The notes below the pieces were generated by a model, which was not told the DNA's origin, did not search any database, and worked only from the letters and a program-made list of their open reading frames with translations. Made by a program: the position numbers and the translations under genes. From Mixta hanseatica (lineage in GTDB: Bacteria; Pseudomonadota; Gammaproteobacteria; Enterobacterales; Enterobacteriaceae): a stretch of DNA of 64,000 nucleotides. The stretch lies in contig NZ_CP082904.1 of the NCBI RefSeq assembly GCF_023517775.1, forward strand, positions 1,550,001 to 1,614,000, in the 5' to 3' direction. Positions 27,613 through 37,513 of the stretch are shown here, one piece after another. The stretch's first letter is position 1; the number at the start of each line of letters is the position of its first letter.

Positions 27613-28753
27613 AGCGAGTTCCGTTAGCGTTAGAGGATGAGTGGGACGGCTCCGCCGTCTGCAGGCGCGCAAACGCCTTGCCCGCGCGATCAAACAGATA
27701 GCAGTACGCCGCCGGTAATTGAATGCCGACCGTATCGCCGGTAACGATCGGCGAGCGGTCGGCGTTGCGTACTACCCAGGGATCGCCGGCGTTGCCGTTA
27801 TCCAGATAGAGGTAGGTTTCATTGCCCATATGTTCGACAAATTTCACTTCGCCCAGATATTCACACTGCTGGGGATCGCCCCACTGAATATGCTCGGGCC
27901 GGATGCCCAGGTTGACGCTTTCGCCTTCGGCTTCTGGCGGCGTGGCAATGGGCAGCAGCAATGTTTTACCGTTATCCAGCATCACCAGGCTCTGCTGCTC
28001 GCCGCTGCGCTGGAGAATTGCCGGAATCAGGTTCATCCGCGGCGAGCCGATAAACTGCGCGACAAATTCATTGGCCGGACGATCGTAAAGCTCCAGCGGC
28101 GTGCCCACCTGCTCAATATGGCCTTTATTGAGCACCACAATCCGATCGGCCAGCGTCATCGCCTCTACCTGATCGTGGGTAACGTAAACAATGGTGGCGC
28201 CCAGCCGCTTGTGCAGGGCGGCGATCTCCATACGCATCTGTACTCGCAGCGAGGCATCCAGGTTAGAGAGCGGCTCATCAAACAGAAACAGCTTAGGCTC
28301 ACGCACGATTGCCCGCCCAATAGCCACCCGCTGGCGCTGGCCGCCGGAGAGATCTTTCGGGCGGCGATCGAGCAGCGGCTCCAGCTGTAAAATTCGCGCG
28401 CTTTCGCGTACCCGGGCATCAATTTCCTGCGCTGAAAAACCGGACAGTTCCAGGGCAAAGGCCATATTTTTGTACACGCTCATATGGGGATAAAGCGCAT
28501 AAGACTGGAACACCATGCCGATGCCGCGTTCGGCAGGAGTATCGTCATTCACGTAAACATCATTGATATACATGCTGCCGCTGCTGATCTCTTCCAGACC
28601 GGCAATCATGCGCAGCAACGTTGATTTGCCGCAGCCGGAAGGGCCGACAATCACCACGAACTCACCGCTGTTGATCGCTAAATCCAGCGACTTAATTACC
28701 TCCGCCGATTTGCCATAGCGCTTTTGCAATTTTTCCAGCGTTAACTGTGCCAT
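27596..28753 (-). CDS. sugar ABC transporter ATP-binding protein (MsmK/UgpC type), PalK-like
   Basis: 385-residue ATPase that energises the carbohydrate importer encoded upstream. Walker A is GPSGCGKST, the signature is LSGGQRQRVAIGRA and Walker B is LFLFDEPLSNLD. A MalK-like C-terminal regulatory domain follows (LGIRPEHIQWGD). It is preceded by an 85-bp gap with a GC-rich stem-loop (about 28782-28815) that may tune expression. Confidence 0.9.
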   Translation of the reverse strand: MAQLTLEKLQKRYGKSAEVIKSLDLAINSGEFVVIVGPSGCGKSTLLRMIAGLEEISSGSMYINDVYVNDDTPAERGIGMVFQSYALYPHMSVYKNMAFALELSGFSAQEIDARVRESARILQLEPLLDRRPKDLSGGQRQRVAIGRAIVREPKLFLFDEPLSNLDASLRVQMRMEIAALHKRLGATIVYVTHDQVEAMTLADRIVVLNKGHIEQVGTPLELYDRPANEFVAQFIGSPRMNLIPAILQRSGEQQSLVMLDNGKTLLLPIATPPEAEGESVNLGIRPEHIQWGDPQQCEYLGEVKFVEHMGNETYLYLDNGNAGDPWVVRNADRSPIVTGDTVGIQLPAAYCYLFDRAGKAFARLQTAEPSHSSSNANGTRYESSN

Positions 28754-28838
28754 TGTTCGCTTCCTGTTTTCGGATTCACCGGACAGGGCAGGGCCGCTTG
28801 CGGGCTGCGCCTGTCTGAAGAGAAGGGTTCGTTGCTGC

Positions 28839-29680
28839 CTATCCTTTTACCGCGCCGCTGGTAAGACCGCTGACGATGCGTCTCTGGAAGATCAATACCA
28901 TGACGATGATCGGCAGCGTGACGATGACCGACGCCGCCATAATGCTGCCCCAGGGGAGCTCATACTGAGAGACGCCCTGAAACATCCCAATCGCCACCGG
29001 AACGGTGCGCTTTTCGCCGCTGATGATAAAGGTCAGCGCAAACATAAATTCGTTCCAGGCGCCGATAAAAGCCAGCAGACCGGTAGTGACCAGCGAAGGT
29101 CCCATAATGGGAGCAAATACGCGGCTGATAATTATCCAGGTACTGGCGCCGTCGACGATAGCGGCCTCTTCCAGCTCGACCGGAATCGACTTCATAAAGG
29201 TGGTCAGCACCCAGATAGTGAAGGGCAGGGAGAAGGTGGTGTAAGAGAGCACTAACGCGCCCAGCGAGTCATACAGACCGAGAAAACGCACCAGTTCAAA
29301 CATCCCCGACAGCACGGCGACCTGCGGAAACATTGATACGCATAAAATGGTAAACAGCAGGTATTTACGCCCGCGAAAAGAGATGCGCGCCAGGGCAAAG
29401 GCGGCAGTAATCGACACCAGCAGACAGATGCCTACGGTGATGGTCGCCACCGCTACCGAGTTCAGCAGACTGCGGGCGATGCCGTTATCCACCAGCGCCG
29501 TAACATAGTTGCCCCAGTGAAAACCGCTGGGCAGATAATGGGTTTGAAACAGCTCCTGGCCTGCCCGCAACGAGGTCAGGATGGCGTAATAAAAAGGGAA
29601 AACGCAGATCGTGCAGGCAATAAGGGCGCTAAAGTAAATCAGCGATTTATGGGCCAGCTGGCGTTGTTGACGGCTCAGTT

Positions 29681-29684
<4 letters not shown>
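28839..29684 (-). CDS. carbohydrate ABC transporter permease (MalG type), PalG-like
   Basis: 281-residue inner-membrane permease with six hydrophobic segments. The EAA loop is EEAAIVDGASTWIIISRVFAP. The start overlaps the neighbouring permease gene by 4 bases. It forms the channel with the MalF-type partner. Likely sugar: glucosyl-fructose disaccharides, by context. Confidence 0.88.
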
Positions 29685-30676
<992 letters not shown>

Positions 30677-30723
30677 GAGACAACTCCAGGCGGTTAACCA
30701 GGCCGTGACACCGTGGCGATACG

Positions 30724-30749
30724 GACCAGCCCCGGGACGGGGGCCGGTC
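30724..30749 (-). terminator. hairpin between binding-protein and permease genes
   Basis: A 10-bp GC-rich stem (GACCGGCCCC / GGGGCTGGTC, one G-U pair) has a 6-nt loop and no U-run. It probably protects or attenuates the mRNA so that more binding protein than permease is made. Confidence 0.6.
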
Positions 30750-30766
30750 GGGCAATAAAAGGAAAC

Positions 30767-32035
30767 TTAACGCCACCGTTTGCCTTTGATGCGATCCAGC
30801 CGCTGCTGTAAGGCGGCCACGGCTTTGGCGCCATCGGTACGACCGCGCAGCACGTCAAATGTGGCGTTATAGATGGCATTGGAAACCCGGGCGTATTGCC
30901 CTTTGGTCTGGGTGGCCGGACGCGGAACGGCATCCGCAAATATTTGCCTGAACTCCGCCAGATAAGGCGCGCGTTCCAGCACCTCCTTATCGTCATACAG
31001 CGCTACGCGGGTTGGCGCATAGCCCAACAGTTTTTGCGCCGTTTTCTGCGACTCGCTATCGCTGACCATTTTTAACAGCGCAATTGCCGCTTCGGGGTTT
31101 TTGGTCGCGGCATTGATTGACCACTGCCAACCGCCCAGCGTGCTCACTGATTTACCGCCTTCTCCTTTCGGTAGCGACATCACCCCGACTTTGCCCTTAA
31201 GCGCGCTGTCATCGCCCTGGCTTAATACATAGGCGTAAGGCCAGTTGCGCATAAAGAGCGCGTCGCCATTCTGGAAGACGGCGCGGGACTCTTCTTCTTT
31301 GTAACCCAGCACCCCCGGCGGCGCTATTTTGCCGATCCAGGCGGCGGCCATATCCAGCGCCCTGGCCGCCTGAGGATTATTAATCGTTACCTTGCCGTTG
31401 CTATCAATAAAAGAGCCGCCGTTGTGCGAATCGATCCACTCCAGCGCGTTACAGGTTAGCCCTTCATAAGATTTACCCTGAAATATCAGCCCCCAGAAAT
31501 TAGCGTGGCCGGCATCGCGCTCCGCTTTTTGAATACGGGTGGCGATGCGCGTTAACTCTTCCCAGGTGGTGGGCGGCTTCTCACCATATTTTTCCAGTAG
31601 ATCTTTGCGATAGTAGAGCGCGCCGGCATCAAGGTAGGAAGGAACCGCTTTAACCCGGCCGTTTACGGTGTCGTTCTGCCAGGCGCCGGGGAAGAAATCA
31701 TTTTTCATCGCGGAAACATGATCGGTGAGATCGAGCGTGTGCTTATCCAGCAGGCCGATCCATACCGTATCTGACTGGAACAGATCGACAGCGTTTTCAT
31801 CATGCGCGGCAAACAGCTGTTGCAGCAGCGCCAGCTTTTCATCGGAGGCAGGAGGGAGATCGATAAACTGTAACGTGTGGCCTGGATTCGCCGCCTCGAA
31901 CCGGCTTTTAACATATTTACAGTATTCCTTCCCGCCCGGCGTGGAAGGGCACTCCATGCGCAAGGTATCCGCATGCGCCATAGTGAACGCGCTGGTCAAC
32001 GCCGCGGCGATCATACTCAGTGTCAGTTTCTTCAT
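30767..32035 (-). CDS. sugar ABC transporter substrate-binding protein, PalE-like
   Basis: 422-residue periplasmic MalE-type receptor. The signal peptide ends ...TMAHA-DT. A family-1 binding-protein fold is indicated by FQSDTVWIGLL, VKAVPSYLDAGALYYRKDLL and GGWQWSINAATKNPEAA. The ATG at 32035 has a GAGGAAAA site; the 64-codon extension upstream would overlap the promoter. It is the first gene of a six-gene leftward operon and divergent from the LysR regulator. Confidence 0.88.
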   Translation of the reverse strand: MKKLTLSMIAAALTSAFTMAHADTLRMECPSTPGGKEYCKYVKSRFEAANPGHTLQFIDLPPASDEKLALLQQLFAAHDENAVDLFQSDTVWIGLLDKHTLDLTDHVSAMKNDFFPGAWQNDTVNGRVKAVPSYLDAGALYYRKDLLEKYGEKPPTTWEELTRIATRIQKAERDAGHANFWGLIFQGKSYEGLTCNALEWIDSHNGGSFIDSNGKVTINNPQAARALDMAAAWIGKIAPPGVLGYKEEESRAVFQNGDALFMRNWPYAYVLSQGDDSALKGKVGVMSLPKGEGGKSVSTLGGWQWSINAATKNPEAAIALLKMVSDSESQKTAQKLLGYAPTRVALYDDKEVLERAPYLAEFRQIFADAVPRPATQTKGQYARVSNAIYNATFDVLRGRTDGAKAVAALQQRLDRIKGKRWR

Positions 32036-32185
32036 TTTTCCTCGTCCTGTTCTGTCCAGAAAAGTATGCAGGAAAGGCTTTCGGCTGCGCCGAATGCACC
32101 GTTCCGGTGCCTGTAATAAACCGCTCCGGTATGGCAAGACGTTATCGAATCGTGACAGCTGACAGAAATCGTATTTCCTCGCTGT

Positions 32186-32206
32186 GATATAGAAAAAATC
32201 TATATC
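32186..32206. promoter_or_regulatory. LysR-type operator between the sugar operon and its regulator gene
   Basis: A perfect inverted repeat GATATAGA-AAAAA-TCTATATC, with a T-N11-A core, lies 20 bp before the regulator's ATG and 150 bp before the binding-protein gene. A second dyad (GAAAT-CGT-ATTTC) lies just to the left and may be the activation half-site. Confidence 0.75.
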
Positions 32207-32225
32207 AACCACCTTAAGCGTGATC

Positions 32226-33152
32226 ATGGATAAAATTCTGCGTCAGTTCATCGAAGTCGCTACTTTTAAAAATGTGAGTCATGCGGCAAACAAGCTCTGC
32301 CTGAGCCAGCCGACATTGACCCACAATATGAAAAAACTGGAAGAAAACATGGGAGTAACCCTGTTTGATCGCACCTCGACCGGGGTGAAGCTGACGGAAT
32401 ATGGCGAACTGTTGCTGGAGCAGGGACGCATGATGCAGCGTATCTATGATAATACCCTGGTTAAAATTGCCTTTATTAAGGAGCGACAGGAGCAAAGCCT
32501 GAGGGTGGGCACCGGACACGCCTGGTGGCACCTGTTTGTGAAGGACACCTTTAACGACCATCGCGAACGCTATCCCACCGCGAATATTCATGTCGATTTA
32601 GGCAATCATTTGTGGCTGATGGAGCTGCTGCTGAGTGGCGATATCGATCTGTTTATCGGCCATGAAATTCAGGGGCTGAATCCCAAGGCGGGCATCAGCT
32701 TTCTGCCCTTATTCAGTACCGCTAACAGCCTGTTTGTGCGTGCTGCTCATCCTCTGTTAAACCTGCCTGTCGAGCCGGAAAAATTAGTGGATTATCCCTG
32801 TGTGATGATAACCCCGGATGCGGTGCGCCATCAGCATATCGTTGATGATATGCAGCCGAAGAAGCGCGAACGTAATCAGTATCATTTAACGGAAAGGGTG
32901 ATCTATTCTACTAATTGCATGCTGGCCGCTATCGATATTGTTAACAGCTCCGATGCCGTTATGCCTTATCCCGCCTGTGTAGCAGGCTATTTTAGCCGTT
33001 ATGGTATTGTGCCTTTGCCGTTATCTCAGGAAAGCAGCAGGGCGATGGTGGGGATTTATTTGCGGCGGGAAAATGCGGATGCGCCGCATATCAAACAGGC
33101 GATGACGCTGATTTATCAGCATCTGCAGCAGCATGCTGATTTGTTGCAATAA
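32226..33152 (+). CDS. LysR-family transcriptional regulator, PalR-like
   Basis: 308-residue regulator. The N-terminal winged HTH (residues 1-60) shows QFIEVATFKNVSHAANKLCLSQPTLTHNMKKLEE. The rest is the periplasmic-binding-protein-like effector domain. It is divergent from the sugar importer operon, as palR is in E. rhapontici. The ATG at 32226 is preferred to the GTG at 32220; neither has a strong ribosome site. The likely effector is the imported disaccharide. Confidence 0.87.
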   Translation: MDKILRQFIEVATFKNVSHAANKLCLSQPTLTHNMKKLEENMGVTLFDRTSTGVKLTEYGELLLEQGRMMQRIYDNTLVKIAFIKERQEQSLRVGTGHAWWHLFVKDTFNDHRERYPTANIHVDLGNHLWLMELLLSGDIDLFIGHEIQGLNPKAGISFLPLFSTANSLFVRAAHPLLNLPVEPEKLVDYPCVMITPDAVRHQHIVDDMQPKKRERNQYHLTERVIYSTNCMLAAIDIVNSSDAVMPYPACVAGYFSRYGIVPLPLSQESSRAMVGIYLRRENADAPHIKQAMTLIYQHLQQHADLLQ

Positions 33153-33176
33153 ACAGGGCCGGAATCGACCCTGTTT
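33151..33176. terminator. hairpin between the LysR gene and the EIIB gene
   Basis: An 8-bp stem (AAACAGGG / CCCTGTTT) lies between the two convergent genes. T-runs are short on both strands, so termination is probable but not certain. Confidence 0.5.
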
Positions 33177-33185
33177 CATTGAGTT

Positions 33186-33470
33186 TTATCGGTCGGCGGC
33201 CAGCCTTTCCAGCCCGCCGGCGGCGATGATTTCCTGATAAAAGGTTTTCGCCTTGCCGGGGCCGATAACCAGCTGGTATTCCGTTTTGTGTGGCTTATCG
33301 ACGCTGACCACGGCGTTGACGCCTTCCACTTCAGCCACGCTTTTTTTATCCAGCAGGTTATCATCGCGCAGCTGGACGCGCACCCGACTGGCGCAGTAGA
33401 CCAGCTGTGTCAGATTATCGGCGCCGCCCAGCGCCTGCAGCAGCCGCTCCGCCCGTTGGTTCATTTCCAT
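33186..33470 (-). CDS. orphan PTS EIIB-domain protein (glucose family)
   Basis: 94-residue protein made of a single EIIB domain. ALGGADNLTQLVYCASRVRVQLRD corresponds to the phosphocysteine region of glucose-family EIIB (normally CITRLRV), with Cys26 as the predicted phosphorylation site. No EIIC or EIIA domain is present in or near the gene. The frame opens at 33488, but Met at 33470 is preceded by AGAGG. The upstream region carries a close copy of the sugar-cluster operator, so it probably belongs to the same regulon. The function is unknown; it may be a regulator or phosphate relay. Confidence 0.8.
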   Translation of the reverse strand: MEMNQRAERLLQALGGADNLTQLVYCASRVRVQLRDDNLLDKKSVAEVEGVNAVVSVDKPHKTEYQLVIGPGKAKTFYQEIIAAGGLERLAADR

Positions 33471-33550
33471 TTCTACCTCTTTAAACATGAGATTAATAAA
33501 AAAGTATACTGAGGCGCCGATAAGGAAATGAAATCGATTTTCGTCGCGTT

Positions 33551-33571
33551 GATATAGTTAAAATCTATACC
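33551..33571. promoter_or_regulatory. second copy of the LysR-type operator, upstream of the EIIB gene
   Basis: It reads GATATAG-TTAAAA-TCTATACC, matching the 32186 operator at 18 of 21 positions. The preceding 21 bp also align (GAAATCG...TTTC.TCGC), in the same orientation relative to a leftward gene. It lies 80 bp before the EIIB start codon. Confidence 0.7.
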
Positions 33572-33594
33572 CAACGGCGGCGTTTTCCGTGCCG

Positions 33595-34584
33595 TCAGGC
33601 CAGCTCGATATCGCCTGCGGGCTGACAGCTACAGGCCAGCACGTAGCCCGCCGCGATCTCTTCCTCCGTCAGGCCAACGGTACTGCTGGTTTGATAGTCG
33701 CCGCTGACCACACGCGTTTTACAGCAGCCGCAGACGCCGGCACGGCACACCGCTTCTACCGGCAGCTTATGCTGCTCCATCGCCGCCAGCAGCGACCAGC
33801 TGGCCGGGAAGGCAGCGCTTTTCAGCTGCTGTGACGCGCTGCTCAGATGATAGCGCACGCCGTTATCCTCCACCTCAACAGGCGCGGCGGCGGTAAACTG
33901 CTCGCGTAATACCTGAACCGCGCCCAATGCGCGCACGTCGCTTTCCGCCCGATCCATATAGGGCTGCGGACCGCACATCATCACCGTGCGCTGGGCGATA
34001 TCCGGTACCTGTCGCGCCAGAATCTCTACGCTCAGGCGGCCCGCCAGCATCGGCGCTTCCGGCCGCTGTTCAGCGATAATCGTTAGTTTCAGCCACGGGC
34101 GCAGCGCTTGCAGTTCGGCGGCAAAAATTACATCACGCGGCGAGCGGACGCTGTAGATCAGATGCACATCGGTTTCCGGGCGGTGGCTGTGCAGCCAGCG
34201 TGCCATCGACATCACCGGCGTAATGCCGCAGCCGGCCGCCAGCAACAAATAGTGTGAAGCGGGGTGCTGTTCGCAGCTGAAGCTGCCCTGCGGATCGGAT
34301 AGCCAGACATAGTCGCCGGGCTTCACCTGGCGGGTTAACCAGCCGGAGCCTTTGCCCTGTTCGATATAGCGAATCGTCAGGGTGATAAAGCGGCTTTGGC
34401 CCGGCGTGGAAGAGAGGGTATAAGCGCGCACCTCATCGCTGTTGCCAATGCGCACCAGGGCGAACTGACCGGCCTGCCAGCGGTAGAAATCATGATCGAT
34501 CAGCGCCAGCGTCCAGACATCGGGCGTTTCCTGGGTAATATGGTGCACCTGCATACGCCAGGGGCAAAGGGTGGTGGTGTTCAT
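33595..34584 (-). CDS. hcr: NADH oxidoreductase Hcr
   Basis: 329-residue flavin and [2Fe-2S] electron donor for the hybrid cluster protein Hcp. Ferredoxin-reductase FAD (RAYTLSSTPG) and NAD (LLLAAGCGITPVMSMARW) domains come first. The C-terminal plant-type ferredoxin domain shows CRAGVCGCCKTRVVSGDY and a final Cys in LACSCQ. It is close to E. coli Hcr (322 aa). It follows hcp by 2 bp in the same operon. Confidence 0.95.
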   Translation of the reverse strand: MNTTTLCPWRMQVHHITQETPDVWTLALIDHDFYRWQAGQFALVRIGNSDEVRAYTLSSTPGQSRFITLTIRYIEQGKGSGWLTRQVKPGDYVWLSDPQGSFSCEQHPASHYLLLAAGCGITPVMSMARWLHSHRPETDVHLIYSVRSPRDVIFAAELQALRPWLKLTIIAEQRPEAPMLAGRLSVEILARQVPDIAQRTVMMCGPQPYMDRAESDVRALGAVQVLREQFTAAAPVEVEDNGVRYHLSSASQQLKSAAFPASWSLLAAMEQHKLPVEAVCRAGVCGCCKTRVVSGDYQTSSTVGLTEEEIAAGYVLACSCQPAGDIELA

Positions 34585-34586
34585 GA

Positions 34587-36236
34587 TTACTCCTGTGGCG
34601 GCAGAATAGCGGCAAGATCGTTTTCAACAGTGGTAACCGGAATCATGCCAAATTCTTTTTGCAGAATGGCAAGCAGGTTATCGGTCAGGAAGGCCGGAGC
34701 GGTGGGACCGGTGCGGATATTTTTCACCCCGAGCGACAGCAGTGTCAGCAGCACCACGATCGCTTTTTGTTCGAACCAGGAGAGGATCAACGACAGCGGC
34801 AGATCGTTAACGCCGCAGTTCAGTTTTTCCGCCAGCTTAACCGCCAGCACAATCGCAGCGTAGCTGTCATTGCATTGACCCACGTCCAGCAGGCGCGGCA
34901 GGCCTTCCAGCGTCCCAAAATCGAGTTTATTAAAGCGATACTTACCGCAGGCCAGCGTCAGGATCAGGCAGTCGTCCGGCACCGCCATCGCCAGATCGGT
35001 ATAGTAGCTGCGTTTGTCACGGCTACCGTCACAGCCGCCGACCAGGAAGACATGACGCAATTTTTTCTGCGTGGCGAGTTCAATGATTGAGTCACAGGCA
35101 TCCAGCAGTACGCGACGGCCAAAGCCGACGGTAATTTCATGCGGTATTTCGCTCCACGGGAAACCGGCCATGGTTTGCGCCTGAGCAATCACCGGCGAGA
35201 AATCATCGCCGTCGAGATGGTTAACGCCTGGCCAGCCGACAATGCTGCGCGTCCAAATGCGCTGCTGATAATCACCGGGGTTAGGATCGATAATGCAGTT
35301 AGACGTCATCACAATCGGGCCGGGGAAACGGGCGAATTCGCTTTGCTGGTTTTGCCAGCCGCTGCCGTAGTTGCCCACCAGATGAGGATATTTGTTCAGC
35401 TCCGGATAACCATGCGCAGGCAGCATTTCGCCATGAGTATAGACGTTAATGCCGCTACCGGCGGTTTGCTCCAGCAGCAGCTGCAGATCTTTGAGATCGT
35501 GACCGGAAATCAGGATCGCTTTGCCCGCGACGGGACGCACGTTAACCTTAACCGGCTGCGGATCGCCGTAGGTGGTGGTTTGCGCCTCATCCAGCATCGC
35601 CATAATCGAGAAATTCATTTTGCCGATATGCATCGCTTCCGCCAGCAGCGTCTCGATATCGTTCGGACGCGTGCCGAGCCACGCCATGATCTGATGATAC
35701 TGGTGATAGATCTCGTTATCGTAATGGCCATGCACGTGCGCATGTTCCATATAGGCGGCGGCGCCTTTCAAACCATACAGACAGAGCAGACGCAGTCCGA
35801 CCACATCTTCATGATCGTCGCCAGCATTCAGCGCAAAGGCGTGCGCCTGCTGCTGCAGAACGTCGGCTTCGCTGCCGTTCAGGGCCAGATCGATCAGTGG
35901 ATGCTGCGGCGCGCCCAGGCCCAGCACTGCGCAGCGGATTTTTAAATTATCGCGATAGCGCTGCGCCTGCATGGCGTATTCGATAATACGCTCAGAGTCG
36001 AAGTTAACGTTAGTCAGGGTGGAGAAAAAGGCGCGCGGCGCAAAGCTGTCGATTTCATGATCGATAATACTGCCGCCGCGGGCATGTAAAGCCCATGCGG
36101 AGAGGCTTTGCAACACTGCAATCAGCAGATCCTGCAAATCGGACGTTTGCGCGGTTTTACCGCACATTCCCTGCGCCCAGGCGCAGCCGTTGCCTGCGGG
36201 TGTACGGATGGTTTGCTCACATTGCACACAAAACAT
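34587..36236 (-). CDS. hcp: hydroxylamine reductase / hybrid cluster protein Hcp
   Basis: 549-residue cytosolic iron-sulfur-oxygen protein, now regarded as a high-affinity NO reductase. The N-terminal cluster ligands are Cys3, Cys6, Cys18 and Cys25. The hybrid-cluster segments [24 protein letters not shown] and [16 protein letters not shown] are present. The length is 549 against 550 in E. coli. NsrR-type and FNR-type sites stand upstream. Confidence 0.96.
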   Translation of the reverse strand: MFCVQCEQTIRTPAGNGCAWAQGMCGKTAQTSDLQDLLIAVLQSLSAWALHARGGSIIDHEIDSFAPRAFFSTLTNVNFDSERIIEYAMQAQRYRDNLKIRCAVLGLGAPQHPLIDLALNGSEADVLQQQAHAFALNAGDDHEDVVGLRLLCLYGLKGAAAYMEHAHVHGHYDNEIYHQYHQIMAWLGTRPNDIETLLAEAMHIGKMNFSIMAMLDEAQTTTYGDPQPVKVNVRPVAGKAILISGHDLKDLQLLLEQTAGSGINVYTHGEMLPAHGYPELNKYPHLVGNYGSGWQNQQSEFARFPGPIVMTSNCIIDPNPGDYQQRIWTRSIVGWPGVNHLDGDDFSPVIAQAQTMAGFPWSEIPHEITVGFGRRVLLDACDSIIELATQKKLRHVFLVGGCDGSRDKRSYYTDLAMAVPDDCLILTLACGKYRFNKLDFGTLEGLPRLLDVGQCNDSYAAIVLAVKLAEKLNCGVNDLPLSLILSWFEQKAIVVLLTLLSLGVKNIRTGPTAPAFLTDNLLAILQKEFGMIPVTTVENDLAAILPPQE

Positions 36237-36252
36237 ACTGTTATCTCTTTAT

Positions 36253-36275
36253 AAGGTGTATTTCAAATGCAACTT
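36253..36275 (-). promoter_or_regulatory. NsrR site upstream of hcp
   Basis: An 11-1-11 palindrome with halves AAGGTGTATTT and AAATGCAACTT, close to the NsrR consensus AAGATGCATTT-N-AAATGCATCTT. It lies 17 bp before the hcp start codon, where repression until NO exposure is expected. Confidence 0.8.
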
Positions 36276-36328
36276 TAAAGAGAGGCGCCGCTGGCAGGCA
36301 AGCGCCGCCTGAAATAATCGAGGCTCGA

Positions 36329-36342
36329 TTGATCTAAAGCAA
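36329..36342 (-). promoter_or_regulatory. FNR-like site upstream of hcp
   Basis: The plus strand reads TTGAT-CTAA-AGCAA, one base off TTGAT-N4-ATCAA. It lies about 100 bp upstream of hcp. E. coli hcp requires FNR. Confidence 0.6.
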
Positions 36343-36373
36343 AAAAGAAACCAGCGGGCGCGCCGCCAGCCTG

Positions 36374-37273
36374 TTAAGAAGAAAAGAGGGCAATCAGCAC
36401 TGGTGCCGCCAGGCTCAAAGCAAAACCATGTACGATGGCGGCGGGGACGATTTCCACCCCGCCGGCACGCTGTAGCACGGGAAGCGTAAAATCCATAGAG
36501 GTGGCGCCGCACAGGCCCAGCGCGCCTGAACGCTGCTGGCGGATCATCAGCGGGATTAGCATGATGGCCACCAGCTCGCGCAGCAAATCGTTAAAGAATG
36601 CCGCGCTGCCGATAACCGGGCCGAAGCTTTCCGTCATTAAGATGCCGGAAAGCGAATACCAACCATAGCCGCTGGCCAGTGCCAGTCCGGTGGTTAAGGG
36701 CAGCCCCAGCACCAGGGCCGCCAGTATGCCGCCGACAAATGCGCTTACGCAGACTACTACCGCAACGATCATCCCACGTCGGTTCAGCACAATCTGACGC
36801 AGCGTCATACCGCTGCCGCGCAGCTGCAGGCCCACCAGGAACAACAGCAGGAACAGCGCATATTCGCTCGCCTGGGTAGCGTGATGTAAAAAAGTCCAGC
36901 CGGTCAGGCCCAGCAAGAAGCCCAGCACCACGACGCCCAGCAGCTTCAGCGATTCCAGCGCCATATGCAGACGAGAAGGCAGCGCCTCCTGCTGGTGATG
37001 ATGGCGCCACGGGCGCCGCTTTTCCAGCAGGCGCAGCGCCAGCAGGTTACAGGCCAGAATAGCAATTACGCTGACGCTGGCGATATGTAGAATAGCCAGC
37101 AGGTTAGCCGCCAGATTATCCAGAAACGCCAGGCTGATGCCCATAAAGAAGAGGATGACATAGACCATCCAGCTCAGCAGGCGGTTGACCAGCCGTCGCA
37201 GAGCGGGGGATTTAAGCGGCAGCAAATAACCGATAACCAACGGCAAAAGAATGATCAGCAGTCCTGAATACAT
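36374..37273 (-). CDS. lysO: L-lysine exporter LysO (YbjE)
   Basis: 299-residue inner-membrane exporter, the E. coli length, with about eight hydrophobic segments. LLSWMVYVILFFMGISLAFLDNLA, KQ/RQIVLNRRGMIVAVVV and GLCGATSMDFTLPVLQRAGG match. The start at 37273 gives MYSGLLIILLPLVIGYLLPL; the 16-codon extension is rejected. In E. coli it also follows hcp on the same strand. Confidence 0.94.
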   Translation of the reverse strand: MYSGLLIILLPLVIGYLLPLKSPALRRLVNRLLSWMVYVILFFMGISLAFLDNLAANLLAILHIASVSVIAILACNLLALRLLEKRRPWRHHHQQEALPSRLHMALESLKLLGVVVLGFLLGLTGWTFLHHATQASEYALFLLLFLVGLQLRGSGMTLRQIVLNRRGMIVAVVVCVSAFVGGILAALVLGLPLTTGLALASGYGWYSLSGILMTESFGPVIGSAAFFNDLLRELVAIMLIPLMIRQQRSGALGLCGATSMDFTLPVLQRAGGVEIVPAAIVHGFALSLAAPVLIALFSS

Positions 37274-37465
37274 ATCCCTGTAAAATCCATAAGTTAATTT
37301 AAAGAACCTCACGCTAACCAAAAAAGAGAAAAGCGTAAAGCCTGAGGTGCAACTTATTGTTAGCGCTTAGCGAACACCTCTTTTATCAGCAAAGAGTTTA
37401 CGCCGCTATTTTTCCATAAGAGCGGTTTTTATCTGCGCTGCGCAAAATTGTATGGCTTGCGCTTA

Positions 37466-37488
37466 AAGGTGCATTTAAAATGCATCTT
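37466..37488 (+). promoter_or_regulatory. NsrR site upstream of ytfE
   Basis: An 11-1-11 palindrome (AAGGTGCATTT, A, AAATGCATCTT) differs from the NsrR consensus by one base. It lies 26 bp before the ytfE start codon. Confidence 0.87.
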
Positions 37489-37513
37489 ATAATTTCAGCA
37501 AAAGGTAAAAGCA

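Noticed and set aside
37274..37440. Possible lysine riboswitch in the lysO leader (AGAGGTG ... CACCTC pairing)
   Set aside because: The leader is too short and lacks the conserved L-box core; only a simple stem is supported.
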